Below are positions 45,901-53,600 of a stretch of DNA of 64,000 nt, in pieces. The translations under genes were made by a program, and so were the position numbers. Position 1 is the first letter of the stretch, and the number at the start of each line of letters is the position of its first letter. Origin of the DNA: Lachnospiraceae bacterium AC2031 (GTDB lineage Bacteria > Bacillota > Clostridia > Lachnospirales > Lachnospiraceae); contig JIAB01000001.1 of assembly GCA_000687975.1 (NCBI GenBank), forward strand, positions 2,766,001-2,830,000. Direction: 5' to 3'. A model generated the notes under the pieces. The model saw only the letters and a program-made list of their open reading frames with translations. It made no database searches and had not been told where the DNA came from.

Positions 45901-47398
45901 TAAGGCTATAGAAAAGCTGGGAGTTGATATATCACTTCTTGTCGAAACAGATAAGAAGGAAGGACTTAGTGCAGCAAGCGAAGAAGTTCTTGATGCTATG
46001 AAGTCTGAGCTTGAGAGACTCCGCAGTGAGAGACTTAGTATCGAAAAAGAACTAAGTACTATAAGAACAGAGAAGGCCAGAGTTGAAGGTAGTATTGAGT
46101 ATGCTAGAGAACGTCTTGGCCAGGAGTTTGGTGAGGCAGCTCTCGTAAGACTTTCTGAAACAAAGGATATTCAGGACAGCCAGAAACTTCTTGAAGATAC
46201 AATACTTATAAATAAGCAGCAGAGACAGGAACTTGATAAGGTAAGGGCTGAGCTTAAGACTGCTGAGGGACAGGCTAGAGGAAACGATGACCTGATCCGT
46301 CTTGCTACAAGAATTGTAGAGGCAAATGCAATCGAGATTTCAGGTCTTGAACCGCTTGAAAGTTCTGATGGACTTGATGATAAGTTTGATGGATATATTT
46401 CAAGATACGACAAGTTATCTAAGGATATAGACAGAGCCAAGGCAGATATGCTGAAGGTTAAGATGAGCGTTTATGAGACTCTCAGCAATATGGGAGTAAA
46501 TGAGCTTGCTATGTCCATAAGGGATGATGTTGTTATCCCAGAAAATAAGGTGGAGGCTGAGAAGCTGCTATCTCGACTGGGTGATGTTATCAGTATCATT
46601 TCCCTTGAGAGAGACAGAGTTGAGAAGACTCTTGTCAGCATGCAGCAGCTTAAGGACAGTTTCGTAGATCAGTGTGTAGAGCGTTGTCTGGATGTTCGTT
46701 CTGAACTGGATAAGCTGACAAAGCTTTCTGAGATTTCTATGGGCGACACTAAGGTTCAGATGATACGACTTACGATTCCTTATGTGAAGGATGAGTTCAT
46801 TAAGGATCGTATGTCTGATTATATCGATCAGATAGTTGAAGAGGTTGATAAGAAGGAAAGCGATGCAGAGAGACAGAGATTCCTTGGCAGCAGTCTTGCT
46901 ATGAAGAAGCTGTTCTCAGTCATCGTTACTGATATGTCCAAGATCAAGCTTCTTCTGTATAAGCGTGAGAGGATTAAGGAGCAGAGCCGTTATCTCAGAT
47001 ACGAAGAGGCGGTTGGTAGTACAGGTCAGTCCCAGGGTATCTACATACAGTTCCTGATTTCGATAATCAATTATATTGCTGGTATGTACGCAGTTGCGGA
47101 CAGCACCACCAGGTCGAAAACCTTATTTATTGATAACCCATTTGGAGCGGCAAAGGATATCTATATCTGGGAGCCAATCTTTACGCTGCTGGCTGAGAAC
47201 TCATGTCAGCTGATAGTTCCTGCCAGAGGAGCAACGCCTGAGATTACAGGACGCTTCGATATTAACTACGTGCTGGGACAGCAGATGACTGGTGACAGAA
47301 CTACAACAGTTGTTGTGAACTACAGCAGTAAGACTAAGGGCGAGGAACTCGAATACCGCGACCTTGATTATCAGCAGCAGACATTTGACTTTATATAG
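42992..47398 (+). CDS. MukB/JetC-like SMC ATPase of a condensin-like complex
   Basis: The 1468-residue protein has an N-terminal ATPase segment with Walker A LANGGGKSVLM (K43, S44), a very long coiled coil (about residues 280-650 and 780-1180, with a globular hinge-like part near 640-770), and a C-terminal segment with a signature-like GSTGQSQGIYIQFL near 1345 and Walker B LFIDNPF (D1381, then N1382 where classical SMC/Rad50 proteins have Glu). MukB, MksB and JetC share this plan. It probably forms a DNA-loop-extruding ATPase with the two preceding gene products, protecting against plasmids or structuring the chromosome. No toprim nuclease (JetD) gene is next to it. Confidence 0.88.
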   Translation: MPSINRIRVNNVKYNFGTQGYDDFSMRMYGRNTLYDLANGGGKSVLMLLLMQNLIPNCTLDDKQPIEKLFRDPSNTVIHSLIEWKLDACDIKEGMRYMTTGFAARKAATMETEGEEDSSQTAQIEYFNYVIFYRDYNKNDIINLPLVKDNEHISYKALRNYLHDLSRNDKNLLVYIFDRKGEYQRFIADYGLYESHWEIVRGINRTEGHVRTYFESNYKTTRRVIEDLLIEEIIEKAYMTKTERETGKTENTVSLLMTIQEELKSLAEKKKGIQTYDHEQELVKLLVDRIDSFMELYSEQEETAKAAGQILVTLNKEKEGREARLESLNTRVAEAEERLKDTKELVEILKIYRDIEELEKRNELIDEKEATEKKLSADMELQDQSYRYRSAIQSYLTLKKAKSELDVLVNEKKDMPKGASDIYTVVANIRDRMDTKLVQLEEKKKPVSEKIDALNEELASLAKSKAEAETEVAVLDSRLEYMEKDIESENASLNAMQDDVDYALLIDPAGAIRERSKLLSDSEDASVSLRKSLEEMEYEKGEYQTRIEEVTDRLRELELEEKALEKKAEEYRECKDKFKSLCSIYADDVKASPEDVERRLTDRLSDTVINVYELGNILKKLEDRERDIREGKLIEESEGVKKVMDYLFTRQGRSSMHGMDYLAALPEEKREALLMKAPGIAFGVVVENLSELLEDPGLMELGLNEEIFLYDKSLLNETSILLGDGVEAVRPAREFFIDPKFMDQKLRLLGADLDNRQEELRNSEVILETLREDLDFVKLFREKGLLYAEAEYAEAKEKSKERSMELTKLREKLSTLERRINETEGELLDTENAIKRYHAELISLNNVVSLQDRISQLSAAKDRLKKEKKELQGRIEQVVSATRTKELSLLESNAEIESIEKEKLSLEHRWENKYVVYYNETTAYPRLEMEENELERAFEVALGGVSESRMAMEKEKLLQDTLASTIERETKAIEKLGVDISLLVETDKKEGLSAASEEVLDAMKSELERLRSERLSIEKELSTIRTEKARVEGSIEYARERLGQEFGEAALVRLSETKDIQDSQKLLEDTILINKQQRQELDKVRAELKTAEGQARGNDDLIRLATRIVEANAIEISGLEPLESSDGLDDKFDGYISRYDKLSKDIDRAKADMLKVKMSVYETLSNMGVNELAMSIRDDVVIPENKVEAEKLLSRLGDVISIISLERDRVEKTLVSMQQLKDSFVDQCVERCLDVRSELDKLTKLSEISMGDTKVQMIRLTIPYVKDEFIKDRMSDYIDQIVEEVDKKESDAERQRFLGSSLAMKKLFSVIVTDMSKIKLLLYKRERIKEQSRYLRYEEAVGSTGQSQGIYIQFLISIINYIAGMYAVADSTTRSKTLFIDNPFGAAKDIYIWEPIFTLLAENSCQLIVPARGATPEITGRFDINYVLGQQMTGDRTTTVVVNYSSKTKGEELEYRDLDYQQQTFDFI

Positions 47399-47441
47399 AG
47401 TTATATAGGACATCTTCGTTAAAGGAATAATAAGACAATAA

Positions 47442-48302
47442 ATGTATAAGATAGAAAGCAAAAATATACTCACTCCTCAGAATGGACTGAATATATATCG
47501 TGGAAGGACAGAAGACTGCATATTACTTACTGAGATACCTGGGGGTGACTCCATGGATATCGGAGTTAAGACAGATGCGGCAGATCAGCTGGACTCGGTT
47601 CTTAAGTCCAGAAGGAGTAAGAGTATAATACTTATGGGTAATCTTGGTGACCCATATAATAAATATGAGGAAGAGTACTGCCTCACAAGAAAGTGTCTTA
47701 AGGTTATAGAGAATAATGACTACGGAGTTGTGATAACAACCAAGCAGTCTAGGATCTTACGTGATCTGGATATACTGACTGGAATCGCAAGCAAGACTAA
47801 ATGTGCGGTGGAAATCAGTATCCCAACCCTTGATGAAAAGAAGCTTAAAAAGATCGAGGGTGAAGAGGTTATATCTATTAAGGAAAGGCTTGAACTGATC
47901 GAGACTCTTAGAGGGGCTGGGATCAGTATTCTTATACAGCTGTCGCCGGTGATCCCATTTGTCAATGACTACGAAGTTATGGAGATTCTGGAGACACTTG
48001 CAAAGTATGATATACTAGGAGTTGACCTTGCTGACCTGAGACTTGCAATAAAGAAGTCGGTGAGAGATTTCTTCTATATGGAATATAAAAAGAGATTTCC
48101 AAAGGAATATAAAGAATTCGCAGAAGAGTATTCTGGTGAACCTGGAGAGCTTACTCCAAGGGATTACAAGAAGCTTCTGAAGGAAAGTCAGGAGTTCTGC
48201 GAGGAGCGGGGAATCATCTCAAGTAGTAGCAGAATTAAGTCGTGGAAGCGACAGTATGAAAATAAAACTGAAGGCGAACAGCTTTCATTAGAATTATTCT
48301 AG
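47442..48302 (+). CDS. Spore photoproduct lyase-like protein with degenerate radical SAM site
   Basis: A 286-residue protein matching SplB-type radical SAM proteins in order: NGLNIYRGRTEDCILLTE (where active homologues have NPYRGC-x3-C-x2-C), DIGVKTDAADQLDSVL, then ILMGNLGDPYNKYEEEYCLT (family GxxTDPYQPxE), TRKCLKVIE, VVITTKQSRILRDLDILT and GISILIQLSPVIPFVND. Of three cluster cysteines only Cys26 remains; the first is Arg22 and the third Leu29, so a normal 4Fe-4S/SAM site is absent. The function must differ from lesion repair and may be DNA binding or structural. 43 bp after the SMC gene, and 12 bp before the malic enzyme gene, so it is probably in the condensin transcript. Weak ribosome site. 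Confidence 0.72.
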   Translation: MYKIESKNILTPQNGLNIYRGRTEDCILLTEIPGGDSMDIGVKTDAADQLDSVLKSRRSKSIILMGNLGDPYNKYEEEYCLTRKCLKVIENNDYGVVITTKQSRILRDLDILTGIASKTKCAVEISIPTLDEKKLKKIEGEEVISIKERLELIETLRGAGISILIQLSPVIPFVNDYEVMEILETLAKYDILGVDLADLRLAIKKSVRDFFYMEYKKRFPKEYKEFAEEYSGEPGELTPRDYKKLLKESQEFCEERGIISSSSRIKSWKRQYENKTEGEQLSLELF

Positions 48303-48314
48303 GAGGAAAAGAAT

Positions 48315-49487
48315 ATGGATTACAATGCAGCAAGTTTAAAGATGCACGAGGAAGCAGGTGGAAAGCTTGAGGTTGCACTCAAGGTTCCTGTAGAAACAAA
48401 GGATGATCTGTCAACAGCTTATACCCCAGGTGTTGCAGAGCCATGTAGAAAGATCGCTGAGAACCCAGACGATGCTTACAAGTACACACTTAAGCAGAAC
48501 ACAGTTGCCGTTGTTTCAGATGGTACAGCAGTTCTTGGTCTTGGTGATATCGGACCTCTTGCAGCTATCCCTGTTATGGAAGGAAAGTCAGTTCTCTTCA
48601 AGAGATTCGGAAATGTAGATGCATTCCCAATCTGTATCGATACAAAGGATACTGAGGAGATCATCGAGACAGTTAAGAGACTTGCACCATCATTTGGTGG
48701 TATCAACCTTGAGGATATCTCAGCTCCAAGATGCTTCGAGATCGAGGCTAGACTTAAGGAAGAACTTGATATCCCTGTATTCCATGATGATCAGCATGGT
48801 ACAGCTATCGTTGTTGCAGCAGGTCTTACAAATGCACTTAAGCTTATCGGAAAGAAATGGGAAGACTGCAGCGCAGTTATCAGCGGCGCTGGTTCAGCAG
48901 GTATCTCAATCTGCAAGCTTCTTCAGAGCTTTGGTCTTGGAAATGTTGTATTAGTAGATAGTAAGGGGGCACTTGTTGATGGTGATCCTAGACTTAATGC
49001 AGCTAAGCAGGAGATTGCAGCTGTTACTAATAAGAATAAAGAGTCAGGAAGTCTTGCAGAGGTTCTTAAGGGTAAGGATATCTTTATCGGTGTTTCTGCA
49101 CCTGGACTTGTTACTGCAGAGATGGTTAAGACTATGGCCAGCGATCCTATCGTATTCGCTATGGCTAATCCTACACCAGAGATCATGCCAGATGAGGCAA
49201 AGGAAGGTGGCGCTAGAATAGTTGCTACTGGTCGTTCAGACTTCCCTAACCAGATCAATAACGTTCTTGTATTCCCTGGTATCTTCAGAGGTGCACTTGA
49301 TGCAAGAGCTACAGCTATTACAGAGCCAATGAAGGAAGCTGCTGCAAGAGCTATCGCATCTATCGTTACAGATGACGAGCTTACAGAAGATTACATCATT
49401 CCAGATGCATTTAATGAGAACGTTGCAAAAGTTGTTGCAAAGGCTGTTGCTGATGAGGCACGCCGTTCAGGAATCGCTAGACAGTAA
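48315..49487 (+). CDS. NAD(P)-dependent malic enzyme
   Basis: The 390-residue protein is a bacterial small-type malic enzyme that decarboxylates malate to pyruvate. Motifs: STAYTPGVAEPCRKI at the N-terminus, VVSDGTAVLGLGDIGPLAA, FGGINLEDISAPRCFEIE, PVFHDDQHGTAIVVAAGL, the nucleotide-binding VISGAGSAGISICKLL, and VFAMANPTPEI with FPNQINN. All catalytic Tyr, Lys and metal Glu/Asp residues in these blocks appear kept. Cytoplasmic, metabolic neighbour of the citrate synthase and nifJ genes in pyruvate/C4 metabolism. AGGAGG ribosome site. It may read through from the SplB-like gene 12 bp upstream, though codon use suggests its own strong expression. Confidence 0.95.
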   Translation: MDYNAASLKMHEEAGGKLEVALKVPVETKDDLSTAYTPGVAEPCRKIAENPDDAYKYTLKQNTVAVVSDGTAVLGLGDIGPLAAIPVMEGKSVLFKRFGNVDAFPICIDTKDTEEIIETVKRLAPSFGGINLEDISAPRCFEIEARLKEELDIPVFHDDQHGTAIVVAAGLTNALKLIGKKWEDCSAVISGAGSAGISICKLLQSFGLGNVVLVDSKGALVDGDPRLNAAKQEIAAVTNKNKESGSLAEVLKGKDIFIGVSAPGLVTAEMVKTMASDPIVFAMANPTPEIMPDEAKEGGARIVATGRSDFPNQINNVLVFPGIFRGALDARATAITEPMKEAAARAIASIVTDDELTEDYIIPDAFNENVAKVVAKAVADEARRSGIARQ

Positions 49488-49525
49488 GTAGTATTTTAAT
49501 ACTAAGTAAATAAGAAGGAAAATGT

Positions 49526-51556
49526 ATGTCGTACGAATTATATGAGAAAGCTAGAAAGCTAGGGGCTAAGGCTTATAAAAAAGCTGTGTCCGCAGGCCAA
49601 TATCCATACCTGCCTGTTCTGGATGATATTATCGAAAAGGATAGTATCGTAAACGAGATGAACCTTGGACTTATGGATATCCCTCTTTCCAGAATAGTTG
49701 GAACAAGCAATGCTGGTAGAACCCAGGCCTTTGCGTCGAACTTCATGCCACTTATGAGAAATGGCTCGGAGTTCTCAAGCAAATGGTCTATGCTTTCGGA
49801 TGCTCATGTTAGCGAAGGTATCAGAGATGCCATCAAGGTGTACGAGTATCTGAATTATTACTATGTAGTTGAGGGCAATAAGAGAGTCAGCGTCCTTAAG
49901 TTCTTTGGCGCTGATTCAATACCTGCTTTTGTAACTCGTAAGGTACCTAAGCTTACAGATGATGAGCTTATCAAGGTTTACTATGAGTATATGGATTTCT
50001 ACAAGAAGACAGGCGTTAATTATATTCGTTTCAAGCATGAGGGTGAGTATAAGCGTCTGATGGAACAGGTTAAGATTGCTCCAAAGCATGGCGGCCAGTA
50101 TGAGGAACATGAAACCATGTCAGAAATGATAAATGCAAATGACACGGTAGACGGAGTAAGTTCCGCAGTTAGAACTGACCTTACGAAGATATGGAGTGAC
50201 GATACGCTTCTCGAACTTAAAGCGGCATATAAGAGATTTGAAAAAGCCTACCGAGCTAAGGGTGGAGTGAATCTTGAGGACGTAAGTACTGGAGATGCAT
50301 TTCTTGCCTTTATTGAGGTGAAGGGCTTTGATGAAGTATGTGATATGAGCCTGGACGAGATCCAGGCTGGAATCGCAGCTATGTGGGAAGAGTTCCTCGT
50401 AATAAATGAGAAGTATGAGGTAGAGGTTTCACTGACTCCTCCTGAGGAGAAGAAGAATGTGCTTACTTCGATACTTGCACCGAACTATTCGGCAGCAAAA
50501 CCGCTGAAGATTGCATTTATCTATGATGGCGATCCTTCAGAATCTGACTGGAGATATTCTCACGAGCTGGGACGTAATTATATAAAAGAAGTGTATGGCG
50601 AAAAGCTGGTTGCACTGAAGATAACTGGTGCCAGCACTGAAGAAGAGATAATAAAGGCTATCGACGACCTGGTTGAAAACCACGGCGTTGAGATGATCTT
50701 TACACTGAATGCGCAGGCGGTAAATGCCAGCCTTAAGTGCGCGATCAAGTATCCGGATGTTAAGATACTTAACTGCTCACTTAATACTTCGCATAGATAT
50801 ATCAGAACCTTCGATGCCCGTCTTTACGAGGCAAAGTTCCTTTCGGGTATGATCGCTGGTTCGCTTACAAAGACAGACAAGATTGGATATATTGCTGATT
50901 ATCCGATCTACGGCGTTATAGCCAATATTAATGCATTTGCTCTTGGAGCACGCATTGTAAATCCAAATGTAAAGGTTTATCTGGACTGGACTTCTTTGAG
51001 GAAGCCTGGAGAGATTTCGGATATTTATGAATCCATACGCGAAAAGGGTATAGATATCGTGTCCGATCAGGATATGATCACACCTAGCCGCGCTTCCAGA
51101 AAGTTTGGTCTTTACAGACTGACTTCAAATGGTCCGGAAAACTTAACTATGAGCGTCTACAACTGGGGCAAGCTCTATGAGAGAATCATCAATCTTGTTA
51201 TGCAGGGCGCATATTCAAGTGCTGATGCTGATAGTGAGAGTAAGCCTATCAATTATTGGTGGGGACTTTCTGCAGGAGTGGTTGACATAATTGTTTCTGA
51301 GAAGGTGCCTGTTGATACAAGACGTCTTGTTAATTTGATTAAAACACTCATTATGGAAGAGAGATTCTCTCCATTTTGGGGTGAGATCCGTGCTCAGGAC
51401 GGAAGTCTTAAGAGTGAAGAGGGCGTGGAAATGGATGTTGATGACATCATCAAGATGGACTGGCTCGTGGAAAATGTCATCGGAGATATTCCATCTATAG
51501 ACGAGCTGGATGAATCAGCTAGAGAACTTGTGGAGATGAAGGGTGTATTATCATGA
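49526..51556 (+). CDS. Cytoplasmic ParB-like/BMP-domain fusion protein
   Basis: A 676-residue protein without signal peptide. Residues ~28-140 resemble a ParB/sulfiredoxin-like domain: LPVLDDIIEKD, IPLSRIVGTSNAGR and YYVVEGNKRVSVLKFFGA (EGNKR at 116-120 in place of the ParB GERR box), then VTRKVP. A helical linker (~145-320) follows. Residues ~325-640 are a BMP/PnrA-type nucleoside-binding bilobal domain (LKIAFIYDGDP, EMIFTLNAQAVNASL, IGYIADYPIYGVIANINAFALGAR, WGLSAGVVDIIVSE), normally an exported substrate-binding lipoprotein. The combination in the cytoplasm suggests a ligand-regulated DNA- or nucleotide-handling factor (inference). Its TATCATGA end overlaps the metallophosphoesterase start by four bases. 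Confidence 0.78.
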   Translation: MSYELYEKARKLGAKAYKKAVSAGQYPYLPVLDDIIEKDSIVNEMNLGLMDIPLSRIVGTSNAGRTQAFASNFMPLMRNGSEFSSKWSMLSDAHVSEGIRDAIKVYEYLNYYYVVEGNKRVSVLKFFGADSIPAFVTRKVPKLTDDELIKVYYEYMDFYKKTGVNYIRFKHEGEYKRLMEQVKIAPKHGGQYEEHETMSEMINANDTVDGVSSAVRTDLTKIWSDDTLLELKAAYKRFEKAYRAKGGVNLEDVSTGDAFLAFIEVKGFDEVCDMSLDEIQAGIAAMWEEFLVINEKYEVEVSLTPPEEKKNVLTSILAPNYSAAKPLKIAFIYDGDPSESDWRYSHELGRNYIKEVYGEKLVALKITGASTEEEIIKAIDDLVENHGVEMIFTLNAQAVNASLKCAIKYPDVKILNCSLNTSHRYIRTFDARLYEAKFLSGMIAGSLTKTDKIGYIADYPIYGVIANINAFALGARIVNPNVKVYLDWTSLRKPGEISDIYESIREKGIDIVSDQDMITPSRASRKFGLYRLTSNGPENLTMSVYNWGKLYERIINLVMQGAYSSADADSESKPINYWWGLSAGVVDIIVSEKVPVDTRRLVNLIKTLIMEERFSPFWGEIRAQDGSLKSEEGVEMDVDDIIKMDWLVENVIGDIPSIDELDESARELVEMKGVLS

Positions 51557-52143
51557 AGATTCTCGCGCTGGCAGATGTAGAGTCACGATATCTGTGGGAT
51601 TTTTTTGAGAAAACTAAATTAGATGGCATAGACCTGATCCTTTCGGCTGGTGATCTTGCACCACAGTATCTGGAGTTTCTGGCAACCTATTCCAAGGTTC
51701 CGATTCTCTATGTGCACGGTAATCATGATGGCTGTTACAACGATACTCCTCCTGGAGGATGTATCTGTGTGGATGGGGATATCTATGAGTATCAGGGCCT
51801 CAGGATTATGGGGCTGGGCGGAAGCATGTGTTATAATTATAGTGGTTTTCAGTACACGGACCGCCAGATGACTCAGAGGTATCTTAAGATGAAACCGAAG
51901 CTTTGGAGAAAGAAGGGAGTAGATATCCTACTCACTCATAGTCCGGCAAAGGGTTTCAATGATGGTAAGGATATGCCACATATGGGCTTTAGCTGCTTTA
52001 ATACTATTATAGAAAAGTATGAGCCAAAGCTTTTCGTTCATGGACATGTTCATATGACCTATGGACGTGACTTTAAGCGTGAGTCCATGTATAATAATAC
52101 CAGAGTGATTAATGCCTTTGAGAGGCACATTATAGAACTATAG
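51553..52143 (+). CDS. Calcineurin-like metallophosphoesterase
   Basis: The 196-residue protein has the family motifs in order: MKILALADVES (D8, with Glu10 in place of the usual His), SAGDLAP, VHGNHDG, LLTHSPAKG and VHGHVHMTYG. These bind two metal ions in phosphodiesterases of the YfcE/MJ0936 group. Substrate unknown; the family contains cyclic-nucleotide and phosphodiester hydrolases. It overlaps the ParB-like/BMP fusion by ATGA, so the two are translationally coupled and probably act on one signal or metabolite. Cytoplasmic. The His-to-Glu change at the first metal position could alter metal preference. Confidence 0.9.
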   Translation: MKILALADVESRYLWDFFEKTKLDGIDLILSAGDLAPQYLEFLATYSKVPILYVHGNHDGCYNDTPPGGCICVDGDIYEYQGLRIMGLGGSMCYNYSGFQYTDRQMTQRYLKMKPKLWRKKGVDILLTHSPAKGFNDGKDMPHMGFSCFNTIIEKYEPKLFVHGHVHMTYGRDFKRESMYNNTRVINAFERHIIEL

Positions 52144-52186
52144 ACATCCTGAGTTTAGTTAGGAATTTTACTTAGAAAGAAAGAAG

Positions 52187-53554
52187 ATGAATATAGAAGC
52201 GTTTGAAAAATTTAAAGAGAATGAAGAGTATTACACAAAAATGTGTGATATCGCAGGAAGGATAGATCAGGGTCTTTATACCAAGTACGATGTAAAACGT
52301 GGACTCAGAGATTCAGACGGTCGAGGCGTTCTGACAGGACTTACAGAAATCTCAGATGTATCTGGTTTCAGAGTAGATGAAAAGGGCGTACGTACTCCAA
52401 TTCCTGGCGAGCTTTATTTCCAGGGGTATGATGTAAAGAAGCTGGTTGAGGGCTTCAGAGGTTCTAAGCACGGATTCGAGGAGACCACATTTCTCCTTCT
52501 CTTTGGTAAGCTTCCAACAGAGAAAGAGCTTGCGGATTTCATGGAGATAATCAGTGCCTTCAGACCACTTCCTGAGAATTTCAATCGCGATGTGATAATG
52601 AAGGCTCCAAGCAGAAATATCATGAATTGTCTGGAGAGATGTGTGCTTACACTTTATTCCTACGATGATAATCCTGATGATATCAGCGTATCTCACGTGC
52701 TGGCACAGTCACTTAGTCTGATAGCAAGATTCCCAGTTATCGCTGCATATGGATATCAGAGCTATCGTCATAAGTTCCATGACTCCAGTCTTATCATTCA
52801 TAGACCAAAGCCAGAGCTTTCAACAGCAGAGAATATTCTGCGACTTCTTAGATCAGATCCTTCATTTACTGAGCTGGAAGCGCAGGTGCTTGATATATGT
52901 CTGGTGCTTCATGCGGAGCATGGTGGTGGTAACAACTCAACATTTACAACACACGTTATCACAACAACTGGAACAGATACTTATTCAACGGTGGCAGGTT
53001 CTCTTGGATCTCTTAAGGGACCAAGACACGGTGGCGCTAACCACAAGGTTCAGCAGATGATCGCGGACCTGAAGGCAAATGTCACGAACACCGAAAGTGA
53101 TACCGAAGTTAAAGCGTACCTTTCAAAGATACTTAAGAAAGAGGCTTTTGATAGAATGGGTCTCATCTATGGTATGGGTCACGCTATATATACACTCTCT
53201 GATCCTAGAGCAGAGGTGCTTAAAGAATATGCTAGACGACTTTCAGAAGCCGAGGGGTACTCACAGGAGTTTGCGCTTTATGAAAGAGTTGAGCGTATCG
53301 CTAAGGAACTTATTACAAAGAACAGAGATGTACATAAACCAGTCTGTGCAAATGTGGATTTCTACAGCGGTTTCGTATATTCAGTTCTGAAGATTCCTGT
53401 AGAACTTTTTACTCCGATGTTTGCTATCGCACGTATTGCAGGATGGTCAGCTCACAGAATAGAAGAGCTTGCCAACAAGGGTAAGATCATTCGTCCTGCT
53501 TATAAGTATGTGGGAGAACATCGTGAATATCTTCCAATCGAAGATAGAAAGTAA
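52187..53554 (+). CDS. Citrate synthase
   Basis: The 455-residue protein has the citrate synthase core: GRGVLTGLTEISDVSGF then GELYFQGYDVKKLVEG, FEETTFLLLFGKLPT, LHAEHGGGNNSTFTTHV (catalytic His), SLKGPRHGGANHKVQQM (second His), YGMGHAIYTLSDPR and NVDFYSGFVYS (catalytic Asp). It joins acetyl-CoA and oxaloacetate in the cytoplasm; 2-methylcitrate synthase activity cannot be excluded. The N-terminal ~65 residues before the usual start are longer than in the standard type I enzyme and seem to be shared by clostridial forms. GAAAGAAAG before ATG. Probably gives carbon for glutamate synthesis in an organism with an incomplete TCA cycle. Confidence 0.93.
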   Translation: MNIEAFEKFKENEEYYTKMCDIAGRIDQGLYTKYDVKRGLRDSDGRGVLTGLTEISDVSGFRVDEKGVRTPIPGELYFQGYDVKKLVEGFRGSKHGFEETTFLLLFGKLPTEKELADFMEIISAFRPLPENFNRDVIMKAPSRNIMNCLERCVLTLYSYDDNPDDISVSHVLAQSLSLIARFPVIAAYGYQSYRHKFHDSSLIIHRPKPELSTAENILRLLRSDPSFTELEAQVLDICLVLHAEHGGGNNSTFTTHVITTTGTDTYSTVAGSLGSLKGPRHGGANHKVQQMIADLKANVTNTESDTEVKAYLSKILKKEAFDRMGLIYGMGHAIYTLSDPRAEVLKEYARRLSEAEGYSQEFALYERVERIAKELITKNRDVHKPVCANVDFYSGFVYSVLKIPVELFTPMFAIARIAGWSAHRIEELANKGKIIRPAYKYVGEHREYLPIEDRK

Positions 53555-53600
53555 TTTGGGTTAGTTAACGGGGTAGCAAAAAAAACGAGGAGGTATCTAT

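Noticed and set aside
40699-47398. Complete Wadjet (JetABCD) defence system
   Set aside because: The three condensin-like genes fit, but no toprim/DUF2220-type JetD gene is found before or after them, so a full plasmid-cleaving system cannot be claimed.
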